In this document: positions 10,114 through 19,719 of the stretch, piece by piece
Numbering within the stretch: the first letter of the stretch is position 1
How the letters are laid out: every line of letters begins with the position of its first letter
NCBI GenBank assembly: GCA_964518835.1
Contig: CAZFKU010000001.1
Span: 33,853 to 97,852 of the forward strand
DNA length: 64,000 nucleotides
Reading direction: 5' to 3'
Origin: AB-629-J13 sp964518835
GTDB lineage: Bacteria; Fidelibacterota; Marinisomatia; Marinisomatales; AB-629-J13
Position numbers and translations under genes: made by a program
Notes under the pieces: model-generated
What the model was told of the DNA's origin: nothing
The model's input: the letters and a program-made list of their open reading frames with translations, nothing else
The model's database searches: none

Positions 10114-13100
10114 TTATTTTAACAATAGCATTTTATGGGTAATGATTTCTTTTCCGGTGGATAATTTTCCAATATAAATTCCACTTCCTGCACTATTGCC
10201 AATCATATCTTTTCCATCCCATGAAACTGTATAATTTCCTTGAAATTTGAAACTATTTTCCAACTGTTGAATCAATTCTCCTTTGATGGAGAACACATCC
10301 AATTGAATATACGAATCTTCAGGAATTGTGTAGGTGATTGTCGTCACAGGATTGAAAGGATTCGGAAAACTTTTTACTATTGCGAAAGATCCCGGAATTG
10401 AGGATATTTTTTTCAGAAAATAGTTATAAACATTTCCATCCAGAAAAAGATCTCCATCGCCGTTCAGGTTGAAATTCTCTCCATTTTGAAGTGATAATGA
10501 CCAATTATCTTGGGAGTTTTTGATATGATATTCAATTTTGTTGGTTTTACTCATACCGTGAATAGAAATCCATCCCCCATTTGCTGAATATTTCATATTA
10601 TCAGAAAACCGTACATCGAATGCATCTTCGGGGGGTAATGGCGGCAGGGAATAACTGAGCAAATATTCATCAGAAATTTCATTTCCAAAATACAATGTAT
10701 TTCCGTTAATCGTAATTGTATTACAAGATAAATGTTCTGTTATTTCCTTCTTTTTTCCAGACCTTAAATTGGATGAAAAATGAATGTCACCCTCACCACT
10801 TGAACGAAGCCAGTATCCTTTTCCTGGTTGAATAGTGTTACTTGCAATATATCCTGATGAACCATAAGCATAAATCGTATTTGGAACGATTAGGTTTTGA
10901 GGATCGTTTATATTTTCCACCTCCACTTCAGAGGAAATTCCGGTGATGAGATTCCAGTCATTATTTAAAGTAACGGACAAATTATTGATGATCTGCCCCT
11001 GAATTTCTAGGGAATTTTCCTCAATAAATCGTAACCAGTATCCCACACCGGGTGTCAATTCCGTAACAGGAACATATCCCGTCGGACTGAAATAATAAAG
11101 TGTATTTTCTATAGCTCCGGGAAAAACTGCGGAATAAGAAAGGTCTTCGGTCACAACCGGTAAACCGACCATATTCCAATCTGCCATCAGTTCCACTGTC
11201 ACATTTCCTGTTGAATTATCCATAGCCGGAAAGTAAATATCATCAATCCAAGCACAGTCTTCTTCCATATCAGTAGAACCACCACCGCCATCTTTTACAA
11301 AAGCCCAGGTAAAGGTATGCTCTCCCTGTGGAACAGGGTAACTGACAAAACTCCACGGTGTATCACCGGCTCCGGTAGGTTGATAATATCCCATGACCTC
11401 ATCATCAATAAAAAACATCAATCCGTCGTAAAAATAATTACCGGAAGGACTGTATTCCGAAGCTACACGATATTGAAACCCAATATAGTCATCTAACAGA
11501 GATGTTATCGTGACGGACATGGTGGATGCTTGGTTATGATTAACTGCTGCAGATTTTGCGGAATACACACCGCCGTAGCTGTCTTCGCTTGTAACCGTCC
11601 AATTCATATTGTCTAATTCTCCGGTGATTGTATATTCTTCTATGGGATCTTCGTTGGGCCAACTGATATCATATCCTTGAAATTCCCATGGAAATTGTGA
11701 AAAATCTCCTGATTCATAGGTTTCGTCCGGGGGACCTGTTGTTGTAAATGACCAGATGTTTCCCTGAGTCTCTCCATATTGATTTATGGATGTGATCTGC
11801 CAGAAATATTCTGTTTCAAATTCCAGTTGCATAGGGATATAAATGGGAGAATCTACCCACTCACCGAATACCATATTTGTTGGAGGATTATCTGTACCCA
11901 TAAACACAAGATAAGATGCAGCTCCTCCGCCATTTGACCATCTTAATTGGGTATCCAGTGATATACTGATTTGATCATCAGCGGGAACGGGATTTTCTGC
12001 AGGATAAGGAGGTATCGGTTCCCCGAATACTTCATTCACTGCTTCAAAAGCATCTACCCTTCCGGAACCGTAAGTATTGTTTTTTCCAGCTGAACCAAGA
12101 TGTAATGCGGTCATTTCAAGAATTTCACTGATCTGTGATGGAGTTATATTCGGGTCTTTAGATTTCATCAATGCCATGATACCTGCCACACATGGTGTAG
12201 CCATGGACGTTCCTGACCATCCCGATTCATAACCGGTATCAGAATAATGAGCCAGAGATTTTATATTCACTCCCGGAGCTGAGACATCCGGTCTAAACAA
12301 TCCCATTTCCGGACTGTAAGGATAGTCATTGAATGGTGCAACATTTTCCCATGATGATGGTCCACGACTTGAAAATCCAGCTATAACATCATTACTATTC
12401 GTTGCACCAACGCAGGTAACAGCCGAAAGTCCGCCGGTTAATGTTTGATCTGGATGGAGCCAGGGAGGAGGAATATCGCCTGGTGTGGCTACATTATCCG
12501 GAATTGGATTTCCACTTAAATCTTCTCCGGCATTAGCTGCTGCTACAGAAGCAATTAGTCCAGAAAATAAAGCGGCATTCATCGAATTTCTCCAACTGTC
12601 TCTATCCGGACCCCATGAATGCATCCATCCCAGGGAAATGCTCATTATATCAACATTTTGCTCCACTGCAAATTCAATAGCCTCCCAACTGGAGGATTCG
12701 TATCCTCCACCACTACTATCCAATACTTTTAACGCCATGATTTGTGCATCAGGAGCTATTCCAGTTTGAGAACCGGAGGTTCCATCACCGGCAACTGTTC
12801 CTGCACAATGCGTTCCGTGACCGTGATCATCCATGGGATTGTTATCATTATTATGAAAATCATATCCATGAAGCGGGTAAAATGCACCTCCATTCCAAAC
12901 ATGGTCAGCTAAATCCTGATGATTGTAGTTCACACCTGTATCAATGACAGCAACAAGGACACCATTGCCGGTATATCCCTCAGCCCACACATCATCTGCG
13001 TTGACAAGAGTTACGTTCCAAGTAATTTCCCGTGAATCAGGATTTCCGGTTTCAGAATTATTTTCTGTCTGGTCAGGGAGAATAATGCGATACTCATCAA

Positions 13101-13500
13101 AATCAATTCGACGAATATCATCCCTTTCCGCCAATTCGTTGATGGCATTTCCGGTGGCTTCGCAAATAATTACATTGGTAATCCATAATGGTTTTATATT
13201 AGTGATCAAATCATCATTTTTCAATGATGCTAAATGTAAGAGAATATCATTTTGAGACACTCCATAAAATGATTTAAGATTTGATATTACTAATTCCCTC
13301 TGTTCATTTTTATCTAAATTGGATAAATCATCCTTTATATTTTCAAAATTATATTCATCATTGAGAGCAATGTAAATTCGGATAAATTCCTGAGTGGGAG
13401 TGGTAGAAATCTTATCCAGCAAATGAGATGTTATTGGAGAACTGTTTAAAATGCTGATACTAGCAATCAAAAATAAATTAGCTATATTTTTTATTTTCAT
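10114..13500 (-). CDS. Subtilisin-like S8 serine peptidase with cassette and T9SS domain
   Basis: This 1128-residue secreted subtilase has a signal peptide (about 1-21) and an I9-like prodomain (about 35-140). The S8 domain (about 165-495) has a complete triad: Asp187 in AVIDTG, His228 in DDHGHGTHCAG, Ser432 in GTSMATP, with oxyanion Asn323 in AANAG. After it come an fn3-like domain (500-590) and a jelly-roll (about 593-745, YRVASEYSPSG). Two WNxxxG repeats follow, then a YSLPPLPP/DVRF domain of the cysteine-free type (SANGG in place of the Cys pair). The T9SS domain from about 1040 carries SFPNPFNP. It would degrade proteins outside the cell. It lies 8 bases after the M14 carboxypeptidase gene and is almost certainly co-transcribed with it. 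Confidence 0.94.
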   Translation of the reverse strand: MKIKNIANLFLIASISILNSSPITSHLLDKISTTPTQEFIRIYIALNDEYNFENIKDDLSNLDKNEQRELVISNLKSFYGVSQNDILLHLASLKNDDLITNIKPLWITNVIICEATGNAINELAERDDIRRIDFDEYRIILPDQTENNSETGNPDSREITWNVTLVNADDVWAEGYTGNGVLVAVIDTGVNYNHQDLADHVWNGGAFYPLHGYDFHNNDNNPMDDHGHGTHCAGTVAGDGTSGSQTGIAPDAQIMALKVLDSSGGGYESSSWEAIEFAVEQNVDIMSISLGWMHSWGPDRDSWRNSMNAALFSGLIASVAAANAGEDLSGNPIPDNVATPGDIPPPWLHPDQTLTGGLSAVTCVGATNSNDVIAGFSSRGPSSWENVAPFNDYPYSPEMGLFRPDVSAPGVNIKSLAHYSDTGYESGWSGTSMATPCVAGIMALMKSKDPNITPSQISEILEMTALHLGSAGKNNTYGSGRVDAFEAVNEVFGEPIPPYPAENPVPADDQISISLDTQLRWSNGGGAASYLVFMGTDNPPTNMVFGEWVDSPIYIPMQLEFETEYFWQITSINQYGETQGNIWSFTTTGPPDETYESGDFSQFPWEFQGYDISWPNEDPIEEYTITGELDNMNWTVTSEDSYGGVYSAKSAAVNHNQASTMSVTITSLLDDYIGFQYRVASEYSPSGNYFYDGLMFFIDDEVMGYYQPTGAGDTPWSFVSYPVPQGEHTFTWAFVKDGGGGSTDMEEDCAWIDDIYFPAMDNSTGNVTVELMADWNMVGLPVVTEDLSYSAVFPGAIENTLYYFSPTGYVPVTELTPGVGYWLRFIEENSLEIQGQIINNLSVTLNNDWNLITGISSEVEVENINDPQNLIVPNTIYAYGSSGYIASNTIQPGKGYWLRSSGEGDIHFSSNLRSGKKKEITEHLSCNTITINGNTLYFGNEISDEYLLSYSLPPLPPEDAFDVRFSDNMKYSANGGWISIHGMSKTNKIEYHIKNSQDNWSLSLQNGENFNLNGDGDLFLDGNVYNYFLKKISSIPGSFAIVKSFPNPFNPVTTITYTIPEDSYIQLDVFSIKGELIQQLENSFKFQGNYTVSWDGKDMIGNSAGSGIYIGKLSTGKEIITHKMLLLK

Positions 13501-13508
13501 TCTTTCCT

Positions 13509-16500
13509 CTATTTTAGTAATACGATTTTTGAAATATTCCTATACTCGCCTGCAGAAACATCCAAAATGTATGTTCCGCTAGAAACCTGCTTGGACTGAT
13601 TATCCATCCCTTTCCATTTAGAGGAATATAATCCCGGAAATTTTTGCTCATTCATTAAAGTTTTAATCAGTTCACCTTTTATGTTATATATTTTTATTGA
13701 AACAAATGATTCGTTGGGAATACTAAATGAAATGCTGGTTTCATTATTAAAGGGATTTGGGAAATTTGGATATACTGAAAATTTTTCGGGAATAGATTGG
13801 AGTTTTTCTAAATAAATCTGAGAGATATCCCCTGAAACTTGAAAATTTCCACTCCCGCTCAGAATTCGGGATTCGATATGATCTGGTCTTGAATATCTCC
13901 AATTTTCATTAGTGGAAATGTTATATGAAATATTTTGAGTTTCTGAATTATTTAAAATAAATATTTTACCTCCAATTTCAGAAAAATAGCTTTCATTTTC
14001 AAATCGAACGTCCTTGACTATCCCGGAAAATAAAGGAGGAAGACTGTACCATTTTTCCATTTCTTCAGGGATCTCCACTCCAAAATAAAGGGATCTTTCG
14101 TTAATTTGAATGTGGTTTGCTTCTTTTAATTGTATTGAAATATCTGGAATTTGTCTGTTAACTGCAGTGGGTGTATTTGTTAATGTAATTTCACCAGCTT
14201 CAAGACTTCGGATCCAGAAACCAAATCCCGGATCAATCATATTTGTATTTTCATACCCACCATCAATAAAACCGTATAATGTGGGGATTAAAAGAATTTC
14301 TTCATTGTCAATGAGCCCATCATTTATATCAATTTGGGAAGATAATCCCCCAATCATATTCCAGCCTTCCATGACAGTAATTTGCATTTCATTATTTTCA
14401 AATCCCGTAAATGAAATTGGTTCTTCGTTTACAAGACGAATCCAATACCCTGCTCCAATTTCTAATGAGTTTTCCTGAATATACTCACCGTCAAAAGAAT
14501 AAAGTGTGTTATCAACCCAGTTGGGAAAAAGATTTCCAGCTTCCGTATCGCTCAAAACCACAGGCAAACTGACTAAATTCCATCCCAGCAAATATTCCGG
14601 AGAGACAGTGACAACAGGTGGGTTATTATTATTGGTTGGTGGAAATTCCACAACGTCTATCCAACTGCAGTCTTCCTCCATATCCGTTGAACCGCCACCA
14701 CCATCTTTCACATAACTCCAGGTAAATGTATATTCTCCCGGGGAAACAGGATAAGAGATATATAACCATGGAGTTTCACCTTCGGTTGTGGGTTGAAATT
14801 GTCCCATTATTTCATTATTAATATAAAATTCCAATCCATCATAAAAATAATTTCCAGAGGGACTGTACTCTGAAGCAACTCGGTAATGAAAACCGATTGA
14901 ACCATATGCAGTAACATCTACACTGAGAGATAAATTTGAAGTTTGATTATCATCAATTTCACCTGACCGGACGGAGTACATTCCATCAAATACTGATTCT
15001 GTTGTAAAATACCAATCACTATCACCGTCTGTTGACCATTCATCGCTGAATGTTGAAGATTCAAATGATTCTGTGGAATATGTGTACATTTCAATTTCTA
15101 TATTATGGTCTTCAACGCTGATTTCAATGGGCATTTCCACTGTGGAATAATTATCAGAAATGGAACGAATGATATACATTCCTTCATATACTGGAGGTAA
15201 GGAAAAATTTCCGTTTTCATCCGTATAGACAATTTCTTCTCCTAAAATATTGACTTCCCCTTCATTGATGGGTTGTCCTGAAAAACCGTCTGTTACCTGC
15301 CCGGTTACGGTTACCAGATTTACGGGATTCATTGAAATATTCAATATTGTCTGCTGATTCGAAGTAATATTAACATTTGCATTTACGGTTTCATATCCTT
15401 CAGCAGAAAAAGTTATATCATAATTTCCTTCCTGTAAAAGACGATAATAGCGGCCAAAATTTAAATCACTCATAGAAGGAAATTTAAAATTTCCAATGTT
15501 GTCAATTCCTTCCACATACACTTCAGCCACAACAGGATCACTGGTTTCCGAATTAGTGATAAGACCCGTAATGGATTGGCGGTTTACCCGATTTAAGAGG
15601 ATTTTAGATGCTTCAAGATTGTTTTCGACGATTTCATCAATCTGTCCAGCAGGTGGAATAAATTGAATTCCCAATTCAATTGTGAATGAAAAAATGGAGT
15701 GCACTCCATAAGCATAATCATCGGTTGTTCCCATGCATGGATACAATTCCAGACTTTGCTGTGGAGTGTAAAATCCACCATTCTGGGCAGGTATGGTATA
15801 TGCCATTTCTATGGCGAGTTCTTCCAATGCATCATGATCCGGAGCTGTAACACCCATTTCATAACCAAATGGAAAAAGCACCAATTCACTATAACTATGG
15901 TAAGTGATGCCAGTAACAAAGTGATGTGATTCCAACAAATTTTTCATTGCTACAATTTCAGGTTCGGACCAGGCATTGGGACCGTGATATACAGGAGAAT
16001 TATAACTGTCCGATGTTCCAACATCTCCCCATTGAAATCCGTAATTACGGTTTGGGTCAACTCCATCTGTGCCATAGCCGTAATCATTAGATGTATCAAA
16101 TTGTCCATTTTGGTTGTTATCTCGGATATTTTTCCGCCACCATAAATCAATTTCTTCAGTCACAATTCGATGTCCGTTTGGATTAACAATGGGTATAAAC
16201 CAAATTTGAGTATTATCAATAAATCCTGTTATTTCAGGATCCGTTCCATAATTATCCAAAAGGTGGTACAATATTCCCATGACAACTTCAACACTGATTG
16301 GTTCCCGGGAATGATGGAGTCCCATGAAAAATGTTCCCGGTTCATCCTCTTCAATTTCTACATTATCAGAAACTTTCAAACCCCAAGATTCATGGTGATA
16401 ATTATCATAATCATTGTCACCATCATCAGAATATTCTTTTCCCCATGTATCTCCTAAATCAACTAATTGACATATCTCAGGGTACTGTTCTGCAATATCC

Positions 16501-16829
16501 TGAAGTTCTGTTAAGGTTTCCTCATAATTTCTATATCCATACAAATCCCTGATTCCTCTCAAATTCTGTTTTAACTGAGATTCTGTTTGGGTTATGGTTA
16601 CGACATGACCATCATTTTTAATTTCATTGTAAAGATTTTGGTCAACCACTAAATCCATATATTCCCCCGGTTTGTATGCAGACATATCATATCCCGGTGA
16701 TCTGTATTTAAAAAACAGACTTTCGCTGGGTTCTTGAATGCGGATTACAAATTTTTCTGGTCCTCCTTGCAAAACACAAAAGGAAAATGAAAACCAAATG
16801 ATAAAATGAATTAAAGGTGTTTTTTTCAT
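13509..16829 (-). CDS. M14 zinc carboxypeptidase with cassette and T9SS domain
   Basis: This 1106-residue secreted metallocarboxypeptidase has a signal peptide at 1-22. The M14 domain (about 95-410) shows zinc ligands His173 and Glu176 (HHSRE) and His311 (TYHSYSE). Substrate-binding Arg261 is in DPNRNYG, and the catalytic Glu is 385 (FTIELG). NPNGH at 216-220 is also typical. Two carboxypeptidase-regulatory-like beta domains follow (about 418-500 and 505-585). Then come the shared jelly-roll, two WNxxxG repeats, a YSLPPLFSG domain with a Gly-Gly turn instead of the Cys pair, and a T9SS domain (NFPNPFNN). Removal of C-terminal residues from peptides would complement the endopeptidases encoded just downstream. 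The 8-base gap to the subtilase gene indicates an operon. Confidence 0.94.
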   Translation of the reverse strand: MKKTPLIHFIIWFSFSFCVLQGGPEKFVIRIQEPSESLFFKYRSPGYDMSAYKPGEYMDLVVDQNLYNEIKNDGHVVTITQTESQLKQNLRGIRDLYGYRNYEETLTELQDIAEQYPEICQLVDLGDTWGKEYSDDGDNDYDNYHHESWGLKVSDNVEIEEDEPGTFFMGLHHSREPISVEVVMGILYHLLDNYGTDPEITGFIDNTQIWFIPIVNPNGHRIVTEEIDLWWRKNIRDNNQNGQFDTSNDYGYGTDGVDPNRNYGFQWGDVGTSDSYNSPVYHGPNAWSEPEIVAMKNLLESHHFVTGITYHSYSELVLFPFGYEMGVTAPDHDALEELAIEMAYTIPAQNGGFYTPQQSLELYPCMGTTDDYAYGVHSIFSFTIELGIQFIPPAGQIDEIVENNLEASKILLNRVNRQSITGLITNSETSDPVVAEVYVEGIDNIGNFKFPSMSDLNFGRYYRLLQEGNYDITFSAEGYETVNANVNITSNQQTILNISMNPVNLVTVTGQVTDGFSGQPINEGEVNILGEEIVYTDENGNFSLPPVYEGMYIIRSISDNYSTVEMPIEISVEDHNIEIEMYTYSTESFESSTFSDEWSTDGDSDWYFTTESVFDGMYSVRSGEIDDNQTSNLSLSVDVTAYGSIGFHYRVASEYSPSGNYFYDGLEFYINNEIMGQFQPTTEGETPWLYISYPVSPGEYTFTWSYVKDGGGGSTDMEEDCSWIDVVEFPPTNNNNPPVVTVSPEYLLGWNLVSLPVVLSDTEAGNLFPNWVDNTLYSFDGEYIQENSLEIGAGYWIRLVNEEPISFTGFENNEMQITVMEGWNMIGGLSSQIDINDGLIDNEEILLIPTLYGFIDGGYENTNMIDPGFGFWIRSLEAGEITLTNTPTAVNRQIPDISIQLKEANHIQINERSLYFGVEIPEEMEKWYSLPPLFSGIVKDVRFENESYFSEIGGKIFILNNSETQNISYNISTNENWRYSRPDHIESRILSGSGNFQVSGDISQIYLEKLQSIPEKFSVYPNFPNPFNNETSISFSIPNESFVSIKIYNIKGELIKTLMNEQKFPGLYSSKWKGMDNQSKQVSSGTYILDVSAGEYRNISKIVLLK

Positions 16830-16911
16830 AAATAGCCTTCTCCTGAAATTAATACCATTCTTAAAGATACCCTTAATTTTTTTAAATCAAAATTTTAATT
16901 AACAAAGGTAA

Positions 16912-18672
16912 TTATCTGAGCAGTATCATCTTTTTCGTGATAGAATTTTCAACGGTTTCCAGCTTATAAAAATAGAGTCCCGATGGTACCGGAAACCCGT
17001 ATGTATCTTCCCCATCCCACAATGTGGAATACGTACCAGCAGTAAAAATTCCATCCATTAAATTTTTTATGTACTGACCCTGAGCATTAAATACGGACAA
17101 GGTAATGTGTCCATTATTAGACAGGTCAAATTTTATAACTGTTTTTGGATTAAAAGGATTTGGAAAATTCTGGTGAAGGGAAAAATTGGCCGGTATTAAA
17201 ATTTCAGTATTTTTAACTAATTGTAATTCGTCAGCAGATGGAATGACAATAGAAAGACCATTTTCCAAAGTAAATGTTTCCCCGGTTCTGGAGTTGATGA
17301 GTGTCCATTGTTCACCATTATTGATTTGACATTCAATCGTTAAAAATTCTGTTGGTGACTGTACCTCAATTTGCCCACCTTGCTCGGAAAGTTTCATATT
17401 CCCTTCAAAACGAACATCAAAAGCTCCAAGAGGAGGTTTGGGAGGAAGAGAATATTTTATCATCTCTTCACTGGATAAATTATCACCAAAATATAGCGAA
17501 AATCCATTAATTGAAATTTTGTTTGTAGTGGGTAATTTTTGAGTTCCGGAATTCAATTTATTAATACCATCTTCATAAGATATATTTCCTGACCTTTCTT
17601 CAGCACTTAAATATATTTGCCCGGCACTATGTGTCCGAATCATATATCCCCTGCCGGGTTCTAATTGAGTGGCATTTGCATATCCATTAAAAAATTCATA
17701 TATAGTTCCTACAATGAGAATATCATTTGGATCAGAAATCCCAGTCTCAATATCAACAGAAAAAGACAATCCAGATATCATATTCCACCCTTCATTTAGA
17801 TTCAATGTCAATTCATAAATCGGAATTCCGTTAATAACTGTAACACCGCTTTCGGCAAATCTCAACCAATATCCAACACCATTTTCTAACTCCTGCACCC
17901 AAATATATGCCCCCATAAATTCATATAATGTGTTTTCAATTGATTCAGGATACACACCCATTTGGCTTGTATCTTCCATAATCAAAGGGAGTCCCACCAT
18001 ATTCCAATTTTCATTATGATTTATAACTAATTCAATTATTTCAGGACCGCTGGGGTTTGCTCCTTCATTGATCCATGTATTGATTTTGGCGATGGTCAGA
18101 GGATGTAAGGGTGGCATGTTATTCGGCATTTGGTTTCCAAACGGAGGAGCGGCGGATAATTTTTGTATGAGGTTGCTACCCGGACCGTCTCCGGGAATGA
18201 CGACAGCGCCATGACTGCCTCCATCCATTAATTCATCATAGGTTAATAAAGTTAAACCTCCTGCATCTCCTCCATGACAGTATCCGCTTGAACAACTTTC
18301 TTCAAAAATCGGATAAATATCTTCATCATAATCCATATCGGAATAATCCACTTCATAAGGTAGTGCTCCTTCATTAATCCATTGAGCGATCAAACCTACC
18401 TGTGTTGGTGAAAGATCATTTCCTTCCGGCGGCATATTTCCGGAATTAATTCTTTGCCACAAATTACTCCCGGTATGATTATATACAGCGATGACCATTC
18501 CGCTGTTTCCTCCTTCCATCACATTGTCATAACTGGTCAAACTTAACCCACCGCTGTTTGGGTGACATCCCGTGCAATATTGAGAAAAAATAGGCTGAAT
18601 TTGTGTTTGATAATTAATGCATAAACTGACATTGGAAATGATAGACAACAGGATAAGTGCTTTTTTATTCAT
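16912..18672 (-). CDS. Secreted planctomycete-type cytochrome-c-like protein with cassette and T9SS domain
   Basis: This 586-residue protein starts with a signal peptide (1-19) and has two repeats resembling PSCyt1-type cytochrome c domains. The first (about 25-105) has a normal CxxCH at Cys33, Cys36, His37; the second (about 115-208) has Cys127-x4-Cys132-His133, a widened CX4CH. Each is followed by LTSYD or LTYDELM and by NMPPEGN or NMPPLHP, where Met could be the distal ligand. From about 213 it carries the same cassette as the proteases: two WNxxxG repeats, YSLPPKPP, a cysteine-free DVRF domain and a T9SS domain (NFPNPFNP). It may be a surface haem protein. The cassette suggests delivery by T9SS after haem attachment in the periplasm, which would be unusual. 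The gap to the downstream M14 gene is 82 bases. Confidence 0.85.
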   Translation of the reverse strand: MNKKALILLSIISNVSLCINYQTQIQPIFSQYCTGCHPNSGGLSLTSYDNVMEGGNSGMVIAVYNHTGSNLWQRINSGNMPPEGNDLSPTQVGLIAQWINEGALPYEVDYSDMDYDEDIYPIFEESCSSGYCHGGDAGGLTLLTYDELMDGGSHGAVVIPGDGPGSNLIQKLSAAPPFGNQMPNNMPPLHPLTIAKINTWINEGANPSGPEIIELVINHNENWNMVGLPLIMEDTSQMGVYPESIENTLYEFMGAYIWVQELENGVGYWLRFAESGVTVINGIPIYELTLNLNEGWNMISGLSFSVDIETGISDPNDILIVGTIYEFFNGYANATQLEPGRGYMIRTHSAGQIYLSAEERSGNISYEDGINKLNSGTQKLPTTNKISINGFSLYFGDNLSSEEMIKYSLPPKPPLGAFDVRFEGNMKLSEQGGQIEVQSPTEFLTIECQINNGEQWTLINSRTGETFTLENGLSIVIPSADELQLVKNTEILIPANFSLHQNFPNPFNPKTVIKFDLSNNGHITLSVFNAQGQYIKNLMDGIFTAGTYSTLWDGEDTYGFPVPSGLYFYKLETVENSITKKMILLR

Positions 18673-18789
18673 AATATTTCCTTGTTTTGTTAAATATTTA
18701 TAGCCTTAAGTATATAACGGAAAAAGATGTCATTTATTTAGACAATAATCACCACAAATTTATTCCAACTTTATCAATATAAAATATGG

Positions 18790-19719
18790 TTAATCCTGAT
18801 GGGGGCATGCCCACCAATGATTATCAGAGCCATTTAATCCCGGTTCTTCAGATTTACATGAAGGGATTGCAATTCCGCAACGGGGATGAAACCTGCACCC
18901 TTCAGGAAAATCATTCGATAGAGGAGGGTGTCCTTCGATATAAGCCAATTTACCAAAATTGTTCACGTTTTTATTCATCAATTCAATCAATCTTTGAGAA
19001 TAAGGATGTTTTGCATTTTCAAAAATCATTTTTGCAGGACCTGATTCGACAATTTTACCGGCATACATAATGAGAATTTTATCTGCAAATCCACGAACCG
19101 AAACCAGATCGTGGGTAATATAAATTATAGTTTTCTTTGATTTTTTTCCTATTCGTTTTAACAATTCAATGATATGATGTTTAGTTCTCATATCCAATGC
19201 TGTTGCTGGTTCATCTGCAATCAATATATCGGGATCCCGGGCTAATGCCATGGCAATTAATATTCGTTGTCTCATTCCACCTGAAAGTTCATGGGGATAC
19301 TGGGTTAATCTTTTCTTAGGGTCGGAAATCTCAAGATCATTCAATAATTGAATTAAAATTTGATTTTTTTGTTTGTTTGAAATCTTTTTCCGGAAGGCTT
19401 CTCTGATCTGGGAACCGATTTTCATAATAGGATTCAATGCATTAAGGGGATCCTGAAATACAAATGAGATGACATAATTATCCAGTGGAGGTTTGGAATT
19501 GATATTCACTTTAGCATATTCCGGTAATAAACCAGCCAGTGCCAATCCGGTTTGAGTTTTTCCTCCTCCAGATTCCCCGATTATCGCCGTTATTTTTCCG
19601 GTGGGAATTGTAAACGAACCATGATCAACTACAGCGAGATAATCACTCTCCCCTTTATAGGAAACGGAGAGATTTTTTATATGAATATTTTTTATATCAC
19701 TAAACGTTACATGCCTAAT
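18790..19719 (-). CDS. Oligopeptide/dipeptide-type ABC transporter ATP-binding protein (DppD/OppD family)
   Basis: All ATPase motifs are visible: Walker A GESGGGKT, Q-loop FQDPLNALNP, signature LSGGMRQR, Walker B ILIADEPATALD and H-loop YITHDL. The C-terminus has the oligo_HPY extension with the family's conserved cysteines (GCRFHPRCG, then CKSEEP and WACP). It would energise uptake of peptides or similar solutes. The start is odd. The frame is open back to a TGA at 19735-19737 and has no ATG, GTG or TTG before Walker A. A TTG at 19545 would cut off Walker A, so it must be wrong. I give the ATT at 19717-19719, inside the 3' end of the preceding gene (13-base overlap); an ATA slightly further in is possible. 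No permease or second ATPase lies next to it, so it is an orphan subunit. Confidence 0.85.
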   Translation of the reverse strand: MRHVTFSDIKNIHIKNLSVSYKGESDYLAVVDHGSFTIPTGKITAIIGESGGGKTQTGLALAGLLPEYAKVNINSKPPLDNYVISFVFQDPLNALNPIMKIGSQIREAFRKKISNKQKNQILIQLLNDLEISDPKKRLTQYPHELSGGMRQRILIAMALARDPDILIADEPATALDMRTKHHIIELLKRIGKKSKKTIIYITHDLVSVRGFADKILIMYAGKIVESGPAKMIFENAKHPYSQRLIELMNKNVNNFGKLAYIEGHPPLSNDFPEGCRFHPRCGIAIPSCKSEEPGLNGSDNHWWACPHQD

